This document shows positions 1 through 7,436 of a DNA stretch of 23,898 nucleotides, piece after piece (positions within the stretch are counted from its first letter, which is position 1; the number at the start of each line of letters is the position of its first letter). This DNA is from Parvularcula sp964342585. GTDB lineage: Bacteria; Pseudomonadota; Alphaproteobacteria; Caulobacterales; Parvularculaceae. A model generated the notes under the pieces. That model saw only the letters and a program-made list of their open reading frames with translations, made no database searches and was not told the DNA's origin. A program made the translations under genes and the position numbers. The stretch spans positions 1-23,898 of the forward strand of contig CAYFHK010000028.1 in NCBI GenBank assembly GCA_964342585.1, given 5' to 3'.

Positions 1-906
1 GTTCGCCAACACCTCGGCATTGATCCGCTGGTGGTCATCCATGGCGATGCCAAGGGGCACGAGAAGCGCCGGGCGGCCGATGATCGATAGCTCGGCGACG
101 CTGGAGGCCCCGGCCCGCGCGACGACATAATGCGCGTTGGCAAGCCGCGCCGGGAGGTCGGTAAAAAACGGCGCGAGCTCGGCCGTGATACGCGCTTGGC
201 CATAAATCTCCGCCACCGCGGCGTGATAATCCTCGGGCACTTGGTGGACGATGAGAAGCCGTTCCCGGAGTTCGGGCGGCAGGCTCGCCAGCGCCGTGGG
301 GAAGATTTTCGCGAACAGCGCCGCGCCTTGACTGCCGCCAAAGATCAGTACCCGTATGGGATCCTTGCCTTCTGGGGCATGGAAGGCCGACCGCGCCGCG
401 ATCACGGCATCGCGCACCGGGTTGCCGGTCTGGAAGACTTCTCCCTTTACGGGGGGCAGCTTGTCGAGCCTCTCGAACGTGTGCGCCACGAACTTTGCGC
501 CGCTCGCCGCGCGACGATTGACCCGGCCCAAGACCGCGTTTTGTTCGTGAACGCCATAGGGAATGCCGAGTGACCGGGCCGCGAACAATCCCGGGGCGGA
601 GGGGTAGCCGCCAAAGCCGACCGCGAAGGCGGGCTTATGTTTCGAAAGTGCGCGTCTCGCCTGACGAAAGCCGGTTGCCATCGTGCGAAGCATGGCGACT
701 TTCGAGGCAAGGCCTGGCACGTTTGGGTTCGCTGCTGTCAGCTCGACGATGTCGTCAGCAGGAAAGCTTTCCGCGTACCGCAAGCCGCGTGCATCGGTGA
801 GGAGAAGGACGCGCCAGCCGCGCCGCCGCATCTCTTCGGCGAGGGCCTGGGCAGGAAACATATGCCCGCCCGTGCCGCCCGCGGCGAGCGCGATGAAGCG
901 GCTCAC
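1..906 (-). CDS. murG: MurG, lipid II synthase, C-terminus cut by window edge
   Basis: UDP-GlcNAc:undecaprenyl-pyrophosphoryl-MurNAc-pentapeptide transferase, which turns lipid I into lipid II on the cytoplasmic face of the inner membrane. Translating the minus strand gives 302 codons without a stop. They include the N-terminal glycine-rich loop GGTGGH (about residues 10-15), a HEQN motif, the GGSQGA loop, and a DDHQ..NA stretch at the cut end, all typical of MurG. The usual length is about 360 residues, so about 55 are missing beyond position 1. The start is GTG at 904-906, which overlaps the ftsW stop by 4 bp (GTGA); an upstream run of GAGAGGACGAGG-type purines supports it. Last gene of the dcw operon inside this window. 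Confidence 0.95.
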   Translation of the reverse strand, partial: MSRFIALAAGGTGGHMFPAQALAEEMRRRGWRVLLLTDARGLRYAESFPADDIVELTAANPNVPGLASKVAMLRTMATGFRQARRALSKHKPAFAVGFGGYPSAPGLFAARSLGIPYGVHEQNAVLGRVNRRAASGAKFVAHTFERLDKLPPVKGEVFQTGNPVRDAVIAARSAFHAPEGKDPIRVLIFGGSQGAALFAKIFPTALASLPPELRERLLIVHQVPEDYHAAVAEIYGQARITAELAPFFTDLPARLANAHYVVARAGASSVAELSIIGRPALLVPLGIAMDDHQRINAEVLAN

Positions 907-2036
907 GCCGCCTCGTCCTCTCGCCTGGTCAGCGCGAGCAAGAACCCTGCGGTGAGGCCCGTCGCCATCAACGAGGAGCCGCCATAGGAAATGAAAGGCA
1001 AGGTCATGCCCTTTGCTGGCAGAATGGCGAGGCTAACGCCGATATTGATCATCGCTTGGAACGCGAGCTGCGCGGAGAGCCCTAGCGTGGCGCAGCGGAT
1101 GAACAAGCTGTCCGTCGCACGGGCATGGGCCAGCGCGCGCCAAACGATCCCAGCGAAAAGTCCGATGATCAGAAGGCAGAGGACAAAGCCGAATTCTTCG
1201 CCCGCGACGGCGAACACAAAGTCTGTGTGCGCATCGGGCAGGTTCGTTTTCACGCCCGGCATATGGTTGAGGTCGTGGCCCAAGAGCCCGCCGCCCGAGA
1301 GCGCCTCGATCGCGGTGTCGACTTGGTAGGTGTCGCCCATTTGCGGGGACAAAAACCGATCGATCCGGCTTTTGACGTGGGGCGCGAAGTTATAACCGAA
1401 GGCGAGGATGCCTGCGCCAGCCGCGCCAAGACCCGCAACCCACGACCAGCTCCATCCGGCCACGAAAAACATCACGCCCCAAATACCGGTCAGCAGTAAA
1501 AGCTGGCCATAATCGGGCTGCATCAGCAGCACGACGGCGCCCACCGCATAAAGACCAAAACTGATCGCCCCGCCGGGGAAGCGCTCATCCCGCGCCCCTT
1601 CAGCGAGGAGCCACGCCGCGGTCATCACAAAAGCGGGCTTGAAGAATTCAGAGGGCTGAAGGCTGAAACCCGCAACGCTCAGCCACCGGCTGGCGCCGTT
1701 GATTTCCGCGCCGAACAAAGCTGCTGCCATCATGAGCAACAGCGAGGCCGCACACGTCACCACCCCCAGGCGCCGCGCCGACGTGCGGGACATGAAGGCA
1801 GCAATGGCGGTGACCACGAGCGCTGGGATCAAAAAGAGGAATTGCCGCTCCACAAAGTGCAGCGGGTTGTCGATGCCCTTGCGCATCGCCGCCACTGGGC
1901 CGGAGGCGGTGCACAGAACGATCCCGATAAGCAGCAGAGCCGCAAAGAGCGTTGCCAGTTTGCCATCAAACCCAGCCAATAGACGCTGCTGCACCGTCAT
2001 TCGCGGCGGGGCGATGGGATACGTCAAATCACGCAT
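903..2036 (-). CDS. ftsW: FtsW, septal SEDS-family peptidoglycan glycosyltransferase
   Basis: Polytopic inner-membrane SEDS protein that polymerises lipid II at the septum together with FtsI. With the ATG at 2036 it is 377 residues, normal for FtsW. Visible motifs are PDYG..LLL in the middle, HTDFVFAVAGEEFGF in the large periplasmic loop, and the C-terminal LPFISYGGSS block. About ten hydrophobic segments alternate along the chain. The open frame runs further upstream, but that part lies inside the murD-like gene and is rich in Arg/Ser, so it is probably not translated. The chosen ATG overlaps the end of the upstream gene by 8 bp (ATGCGTGA) and has a GAGG about 10 bases upstream. Confidence 0.95.
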   Translation of the reverse strand: MRDLTYPIAPPRMTVQQRLLAGFDGKLATLFAALLLIGIVLCTASGPVAAMRKGIDNPLHFVERQFLFLIPALVVTAIAAFMSRTSARRLGVVTCAASLLLMMAAALFGAEINGASRWLSVAGFSLQPSEFFKPAFVMTAAWLLAEGARDERFPGGAISFGLYAVGAVVLLMQPDYGQLLLLTGIWGVMFFVAGWSWSWVAGLGAAGAGILAFGYNFAPHVKSRIDRFLSPQMGDTYQVDTAIEALSGGGLLGHDLNHMPGVKTNLPDAHTDFVFAVAGEEFGFVLCLLIIGLFAGIVWRALAHARATDSLFIRCATLGLSAQLAFQAMINIGVSLAILPAKGMTLPFISYGGSSLMATGLTAGFLLALTRREDEAA

Positions 2037-3408
2037 ATAAAGCCTCATCGGCCATGAGCGGCTCTGCCGCGTGCCGGAACTCTTGATACTGAAAACCACT
2101 TTGTTCAGGGCGCGCCCCCGGCGCGAACAGCACCACAGGCGCGGCGGTCGAATCCGCTGCGGCGAGCTGTGCTGCATCCGCCGTCGCGGCCGCTAGCGCA
2201 GCTGAGAGGGTGTCAAAGGTCGGCTCCTCAACGCTCCGCGACAGCGCGCCAAAAAGGTACTGCCCGTGAACGGTGCTGAGGCTCGAGCGCACAATCGGCG
2301 TTTTCGCCGGCAAACGCCGTGCGCCGATCCAGAAGACATCAGGGCACGCATTGATGGCTCGCTGCGCGGCCGCCACGGTGCTGGCATAGCTGTCATCGAC
2401 GAAGAGCACGGGCCCGGCCATACCGATGCACTCAAACCGGCCGCGGAGGCCGCCATAGCTGTGCAGCGCTTTGATGATCAGCGAAGGCGTCACGCCCAGC
2501 TGGAGGCAGGTGGCAATCGCCGCGGCCGCGTCCTGATAAAAATGCGCGCCCGCAAAGCTCGGTGCCCGGGTGAAATCCCCTAAGACAGCCGTCCGCCCCC
2601 GGCTGACCGAAGAGGCGATTCCGTCAATGGCGAAGACGCCATGGCCGAGGCTCGCCTCACCCGAGACCGGAATCACCGCACCCATTTGTGCGCTGGGCAC
2701 CTGGCCCGAGCGCAACAGCATGCAAAGGCGCTGGCCGAGTTTGTCGTCGACGCCGATGACCACCGCGTCGCTCTTCGATTGCGGTTTGAAAATGCGCGAA
2801 AGCGATTTGAGGGAAAGCTCGATTTCATCCGGGGCCGAACTGCCTGCCACATTGGGGATCACGGCAATGTTGCAGTGGAACGACTTCGCCGTGGCGAGCC
2901 GCCGGACCGGCAGCTCCAGCACATAAGTCATCTCGCGGGTTGGCGCAGGCAGCGCCATGAAAGGTTGGCCCACTTGACCGCCAAGTGCCGTCGGCCTGCC
3001 CAAATCCGAAAGGATGTGGGAAATGATCGACGCGGTGACGGATTTGCCCGCGCCGCCCGTGACAGCAACCACGCGCGGACGCTCATCAGGCGAAAGGCGC
3101 GCCAAGGTGTCGGTGAACAGATCAAGGTCCGTAAGCACGGGGATATCTTCTGACCGGGCGCGCTCGACCAGTTTTTGCGCGCGCCCCGCGCGGCGCCCAT
3201 CAGCCAGAATGATCGTGCTGATGCGATCATAGGGCCACGCATTGATCGGCGCGCAATGGGCATCGACGCTGTTCATCACCGTCTCATCGCCATCCCAGGC
3301 GATGACCTTCGCCCCCGCCTCATTCAATGCACGAACGACCGCGCGCCCGGAGGGCCCAAGCCCGAGGACGCCAACAGTCGCTGCTTTGAAATGAGGAAGG
3401 GGAATCAT
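2029..3408 (-). CDS. MurD-like protein with degenerate active site
   Basis: It sits in the murD slot between mraY and ftsW, and its 459 residues and three-domain layout are those of MurD (UDP-MurNAc-L-Ala:D-Glu ligase). The signature residues are nevertheless altered. The P-loop reads GGAGKSVT (residues 118-125) instead of G(T/S)NGKST. The ELSSxQL block is ELPVRRL (165-171). The Mg-binding N.(S/T).DH.DRH block is NVAGSSAPDE (186-195) with no His. The carbamylated Lys position before RI(F/Y) is Leu203. NDSKAT is DDSYAST (338-344), GG.(D/G)K is GARR, and SPACAS is APGARP (429-434). The N-terminal GLGPSG Rossmann loop and the L.GRFE block remain recognisable. The ATG at 3408 is the first before the Rossmann fold. 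I infer a pseudo-enzyme or a neofunctionalised paralogue; a frameshift is excluded because the frame is open throughout. MurD activity may be encoded elsewhere. Confidence 0.8.
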   Translation of the reverse strand: MIPLPHFKAATVGVLGLGPSGRAVVRALNEAGAKVIAWDGDETVMNSVDAHCAPINAWPYDRISTIILADGRRAGRAQKLVERARSEDIPVLTDLDLFTDTLARLSPDERPRVVAVTGGAGKSVTASIISHILSDLGRPTALGGQVGQPFMALPAPTREMTYVLELPVRRLATAKSFHCNIAVIPNVAGSSAPDEIELSLKSLSRIFKPQSKSDAVVIGVDDKLGQRLCMLLRSGQVPSAQMGAVIPVSGEASLGHGVFAIDGIASSVSRGRTAVLGDFTRAPSFAGAHFYQDAAAAIATCLQLGVTPSLIIKALHSYGGLRGRFECIGMAGPVLFVDDSYASTVAAAQRAINACPDVFWIGARRLPAKTPIVRSSLSTVHGQYLFGALSRSVEEPTFDTLSAALAAATADAAQLAAADSTAAPVVLFAPGARPEQSGFQYQEFRHAAEPLMADEALYA

Positions 3409-3422
3409 TTTTCTTTTTTGCC

Positions 3423-4529
3423 TTATCTCAGTTTCAAGGTGCTGAGCCCGATCAGCGCAAGGATAACTGCGATGATCCAGAACCGAATCACGATGGTCGA
3501 TTCTTTCCACCCGAGCTGTTCGAAGTGATGGTGAACCGGCGCCATTTTGAAGACGCGCTTGCCCGTCATCTTGAAGGACGCGATTTGGATCATCACCGAA
3601 AGGGCTTCGAACACGAACAATCCGCCAATGATGGCAAGCACGATTTCATGCTTCACCGCAACCGCAATTGCGCCCAATGCGCCGCCTAAGGACAGTGAAC
3701 CGGTATCACCCATGAAGATCATGGCGGGTGGTGCGTTGAACCACAAAAACCCCAGCCCCGCGCCGACAATGGCGCCGCAAATCACGGCAAGCTCCCCGAC
3801 CCCCGGCACATAAATCAGCCCGAGATATTCCGTGTAATCCGCCCGGCCGACGATATACGCGATCAATAGGAAGCTCGCAGAGGCAATCATCACCGGCACG
3901 ATGGCGAGCCCATCAAGACCATCGGTCATGTTCACCGCATTGGAGGAGCCGACAATCACCAGCGCCGCAAAAGGGAATATCAACACGCCGAGCGGCACGA
4001 GAAGATCCTTGATGAAGGGCAACGGCACACTAGTGGCGATGCCGGGCGCGACCGCGTCGGTGCCTTGCAGGACGCGGACGCACAGATATCCCGCGATTCC
4101 GGCCACAATGAATTGCACCACCAGCTTGCCAGAACCGACGACACCAGCTGGGTTCTGCTTCGTCACCTTCAGGTAATCGTCGATGAAACCGAGCAGGCCA
4201 AACGTGATCGTCACACCAAGGACGATCCACACATAAGGATTGTTGAGCGGCGCCCAAAGCAACGTGGCGATCACCAGGCTAAGGAGAATCAGCACACCGC
4301 CCATGGTGGGCGTGCCGGCCTTTTCAATGATGTGGGTTTGCGGGCCGTCGTGACGGATCGGCTGACCCTTGCCCTGCTTTTGCCGAAACCATCTGATCAA
4401 GGATGGCCCCAGGATGAAAGAGATCAGCAGCGCCGTCATCAAGGCGCCGCCGGTGCGGAAGGTGATATAGCGGAAGACGTTGAACACCGTCATGTCGTCC
4501 GCCAGCGGGGTGAGCAAATGATACAACAT
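3423..4529 (-). CDS. mraY: MraY, phospho-MurNAc-pentapeptide transferase
   Basis: Integral membrane enzyme that transfers phospho-MurNAc-pentapeptide from the UDP-nucleotide to undecaprenyl phosphate, making lipid I. The 368 residues match the family length. Motifs visible in order are GTPTMGG, the FIDDYLKV aspartate pair, NAVNMTDGLDGLA, GDTGSLSLGG and PVHHHFE, all with catalytic Asp/His residues intact; about ten transmembrane segments are apparent. The gene lies 9 bp after the murF stop and 14 bp before the start of the murD-like gene, so it belongs to the dcw operon. Confidence 0.97.
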   Translation of the reverse strand: MLYHLLTPLADDMTVFNVFRYITFRTGGALMTALLISFILGPSLIRWFRQKQGKGQPIRHDGPQTHIIEKAGTPTMGGVLILLSLVIATLLWAPLNNPYVWIVLGVTITFGLLGFIDDYLKVTKQNPAGVVGSGKLVVQFIVAGIAGYLCVRVLQGTDAVAPGIATSVPLPFIKDLLVPLGVLIFPFAALVIVGSSNAVNMTDGLDGLAIVPVMIASASFLLIAYIVGRADYTEYLGLIYVPGVGELAVICGAIVGAGLGFLWFNAPPAMIFMGDTGSLSLGGALGAIAVAVKHEIVLAIIGGLFVFEALSVMIQIASFKMTGKRVFKMAPVHHHFEQLGWKESTIVIRFWIIAVILALIGLSTLKLR

Positions 4530-4538
4530 ACCCGCGCG

Positions 4539-5990
4539 CTACGCTGCTCCGTCCGTTTTTGCCAGAAAGGCGCTAAGCAAGGCGCCAACTTTCGAAGCGT
4601 TCGATCCCTTGAACAATATCGCGTCGCCATCCTGCAGGTCCGCGAGCAGCGGCTCGAGCAAATCTATGGCGTTGGCTTCATGGCCCGCGTGAATGCTTGG
4701 CGCGGCAGCGGCGAGGGCCTGCATTTCTTCGCCGGCAGTCCAAAGCCGCGTGACGCCGGCAGCGTGGAGCGGTTCGGCAAGCCCGGCATGGAGCGCCGGG
4801 GTGTCCGGCCCGAGTTCTTTCATCGCGCCGAGCACCGCGACCCGGCGACCAGGCTCACCGGCCAGCCGCGCGATCCCAGCTTTCATTGAGGCAGGGTTCG
4901 CGTTGTAGCTTTCGTCGAAAATGCGCAGGCGCTTGCCATTGAGCGTCACCGTCTGCGTCGCGCCGCGCCCCTCCCCGGGCACGAAGGCAGACAGTCCTTC
5001 CACCGCCTGGGCGAGATCGCCGCCAACGGCCTTGATGGCCGCAAGTGCCGCCAGCGCGTTCAGCGCCTGATGTTTGCCGGGCATGAGGGCGCGGAATTCA
5101 TGCATCTCGCCTAGGATCTCAGCACGGATATCGGCGTGGTCGCCCTCTTGGGTGTAGCTGTTGAGCCGTGCGCCCGCTTTGCCATCGGCGGTCTCGCCGA
5201 ACGCAATGATGCGCGTGATGCCCGCTTTCGCCGCCTCGCCCGCGAGGAAGTCGTAATAGGGGCTGTCCTTTGGCAGGATGGCCGCGCCGCCGGGCCGGAC
5301 GCCGGTGAGGATTTCCGCTTTGGCCGCCGCGATGCCGTCGATCGAGTCGAAATTCTCAAGATGCGCTGCCGCAATGGTCGTAATGATGGCGGCATGGGGG
5401 CGGACAAGCGCGGTGAGTGGCGTGATCTCGCCCGCATGGTTCATCCCGATTTCAAAGACGCCATAATCCGCATTTGCCGGAAGCGTTGCGAGCGACACAG
5501 ACACGCCAAGCTCATTGTTGAAACTCTTCACCGCCGCATGGACATCGCCCAGCGGATTGAGCGCGGCGCGAAGCATGTCCTTCGTGCTGGTCTTGCCTAC
5601 ACTGCCAGTGACGGCGATGAATTTGCCGAAATTCCGGTCGCGCGCGGCAACCGCAAGAGCCTTCAAGCCGGCCATGGTGTCCGTTACTTGAAGGAGCGGC
5701 AAACCGTTCGGCGCGTTGGCGGGGATTTGCGATACCAGGGCCGCGCAGGCACCGGCCATTTGCGCTTCGGTGAGGAATTCGTGTCCGTCTCGCGCCCCTT
5801 GCACCGCGATGAAAAGGTCGCCCGGGGCCAGCTGTCGCGTGTCGAAGTTCACCCCGCGCGCGGCCCAATCATCCGCAGACGCACGAGCTTCACGCTGGGC
5901 GCCCTGCTGTTTTACGTAGAGACGTCCGCTGGCGGCGGCCGCCGCCTCATAGGCCGTCCAAAGAGGATTTTTCAATGCCGGTCCCGTCAT
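4539..5990 (-). CDS. murF: MurF, UDP-MurNAc-tripeptide:D-Ala-D-Ala ligase
   Basis: Cytoplasmic ATP-dependent ligase that adds D-Ala-D-Ala to complete the UDP-MurNAc-pentapeptide. It has 483 residues. The P-loop is TGSVGKTSTKDM (about 128-139), the KTSTKD form being characteristic of MurF. It is followed by FNNELGVS, the FEIGMNHAGEI block, and AAAHLENFDS in the central domain, then DESYNANPASM near the C-terminal domain. The catalytic set looks intact, unlike the murD-like neighbour. The ATG overlaps the murE stop by 4 bp (ATGA). Confidence 0.96.
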   Translation of the reverse strand: MTGPALKNPLWTAYEAAAAASGRLYVKQQGAQREARASADDWAARGVNFDTRQLAPGDLFIAVQGARDGHEFLTEAQMAGACAALVSQIPANAPNGLPLLQVTDTMAGLKALAVAARDRNFGKFIAVTGSVGKTSTKDMLRAALNPLGDVHAAVKSFNNELGVSVSLATLPANADYGVFEIGMNHAGEITPLTALVRPHAAIITTIAAAHLENFDSIDGIAAAKAEILTGVRPGGAAILPKDSPYYDFLAGEAAKAGITRIIAFGETADGKAGARLNSYTQEGDHADIRAEILGEMHEFRALMPGKHQALNALAALAAIKAVGGDLAQAVEGLSAFVPGEGRGATQTVTLNGKRLRIFDESYNANPASMKAGIARLAGEPGRRVAVLGAMKELGPDTPALHAGLAEPLHAAGVTRLWTAGEEMQALAAAAPSIHAGHEANAIDLLEPLLADLQDGDAILFKGSNASKVGALLSAFLAKTDGAA

Positions 5991-7435
5991 GCGGCCCTCT
6001 CTTTTTTCAGCGCCGCCGCGGTCACGGCGACATCGTCGAACGGATAGGTCACACCTTTGATCGTCTGTCCCTGCTCATGGCCTTTGCCCGCAACCAGAAG
6101 CACGTCGCCGGGCTCTAAGCCGCGAATACCCTCGGCTATCGCATTCTCGCGACCGTCCACCTCAATCGCGTCTAGGGCGCCCTCGCGCACCTCAGCACGG
6201 ATCGCAGCTGGATCCTCTGAGCGGGGATTATCATCGGTGATGATGACCCGATCAGCAAAGGCGGCAGCCGCCTCGGCCATGAGCGGACGTTTCGCCCTGT
6301 CGCGATCCCCACCGGCGCCAAAGACGATATGCACCTGACCATCCGCATGGGGCCGGATCGCCTTAAGCGCGGTCTCGATGGCATCGGGCGTGTGGGCGAA
6401 ATCGACATAGGCGGTGGCTTCGCCCCCATCGGAGAAGTGCTTTGTGCCAACTTTCTGCATACGGCCCGGCGCGGCGGAAAGCTGCTCAAGCTTTGGCAAC
6501 ACATCGCTTGGCTTGTAGCCGCTATTGATCACAAGACCCGCCGCGACCAGCGCGTTGTCGGCTTGGAAAGCGCCGATAAGCGGTAGGTTCAGCGCGTAGG
6601 TCTCTTCGCCAGCCGTGATGGTCACCGAAAGACCGTCGGGCGTCGGCTCGAGCGTCTCAAGGCGGAGATCGTGCCCCTCGCGACCGACACTGAAGACTTT
6701 GCGCCCCGCACTCTCGGCGGCGGCGGCGGCTTTTTTACTGCGCTCTGAATCAATGTGGATGACGACGGTCTTGCCCGGCGGCAAAAGCTCCGTGAACAGG
6801 CGTTTTTTGGCGCTGAAATAGTCCTCGAAATCCTTGTGATAATCGAGGTGGTCTTGGCTGATATTGGTGAAGGCAGCCGCTTCGAAGACCACACCATCCA
6901 CCCGATATTGAGCGAGGCCATGAGAGGAGACTTCCATCGCCAAATGCGAGGTGCCGACGCGCCCCATGGTCGAGAGCACTTGGTGGACCTCAATCGGGTC
7001 GGGCGTGGTGTGCCGCAGCGCGTATTCATAGCCCGGCGCAAACGCCCCAAGGGTGCCGAGCGTACCCGCGCGCAATCCGAAGGCGGACCAAAGCTGACCC
7101 GCAAACCGCGCGACCGAGGTCTTCCCGTTCGTGCCTGTGATCCCGACCGTATAAGGCGGCTGGCCGGGGAAAAACCGCATGGCGATTTGCGCCAGCGTCA
7201 GCCGCGGTTCTTCGCTTTCGATCACCGGGACATCGGCTTTGGTGCCCGGGGGCGCGAGGACCGCTGCCGCGCCCGCGGCCACCGCCTGCTCGATAAAGCG
7301 GCGCCCATCGGTCGCCGTGCCCGGCAACGCAGCAAACAGCGCGCCCGGCCCCACCTGCCGCGAATCCGATGTGATCGACGTGATCTCCACCGACGGCAGC
7401 CGTCTCGCCAACGTGGTGAGTTCAGTGAGCTTCAT
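5987..7435 (-). CDS. murE: MurE, meso-DAP-adding ligase
   Basis: UDP-MurNAc-L-Ala-D-Glu:meso-diaminopimelate ligase. With the ATG at 7435 it is 482 residues. The P-loop is GITGTNGKTS (98-107). TTPDP (143-147), EVSSHGL (168-174) and NISQDHLDYH (191-200) follow, then the carbamylated-Lys region SAKKRLF, and DNPR at 402-405. DNPR is the known signature of meso-DAP-specific MurE, which predicts DAP-type peptidoglycan. The open frame extends 13 codons upstream, but those would overlap ftsI and are Arg-rich. The chosen ATG follows the ftsI TAA after one base, so the genes are coupled. Confidence 0.96.
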   Translation of the reverse strand: MKLTELTTLARRLPSVEITSITSDSRQVGPGALFAALPGTATDGRRFIEQAVAAGAAAVLAPPGTKADVPVIESEEPRLTLAQIAMRFFPGQPPYTVGITGTNGKTSVARFAGQLWSAFGLRAGTLGTLGAFAPGYEYALRHTTPDPIEVHQVLSTMGRVGTSHLAMEVSSHGLAQYRVDGVVFEAAAFTNISQDHLDYHKDFEDYFSAKKRLFTELLPPGKTVVIHIDSERSKKAAAAAESAGRKVFSVGREGHDLRLETLEPTPDGLSVTITAGEETYALNLPLIGAFQADNALVAAGLVINSGYKPSDVLPKLEQLSAAPGRMQKVGTKHFSDGGEATAYVDFAHTPDAIETALKAIRPHADGQVHIVFGAGGDRDRAKRPLMAEAAAAFADRVIITDDNPRSEDPAAIRAEVREGALDAIEVDGRENAIAEGIRGLEPGDVLLVAGKGHEQGQTIKGVTYPFDDVAVTAAALKKERAA

Positions 7436-7436
7436 T

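Noticed and set aside
2029..3408. Frameshifted or decaying murD pseudogene
   Set aside because: The frame is uninterrupted for 459 codons, is coupled to its neighbours and keeps family length and fold motifs; substitutions, not disruptions, explain the missing residues.
4065..6047. Long open frames on the + strand opposite mraY, murF and murE (for example 4065-4889 and 5136-6047)
   Set aside because: They lie antisense to clearly recognised genes, are Arg/Gly/His-rich as expected from the GC-skewed complementary frame, and show no motif or family resemblance.
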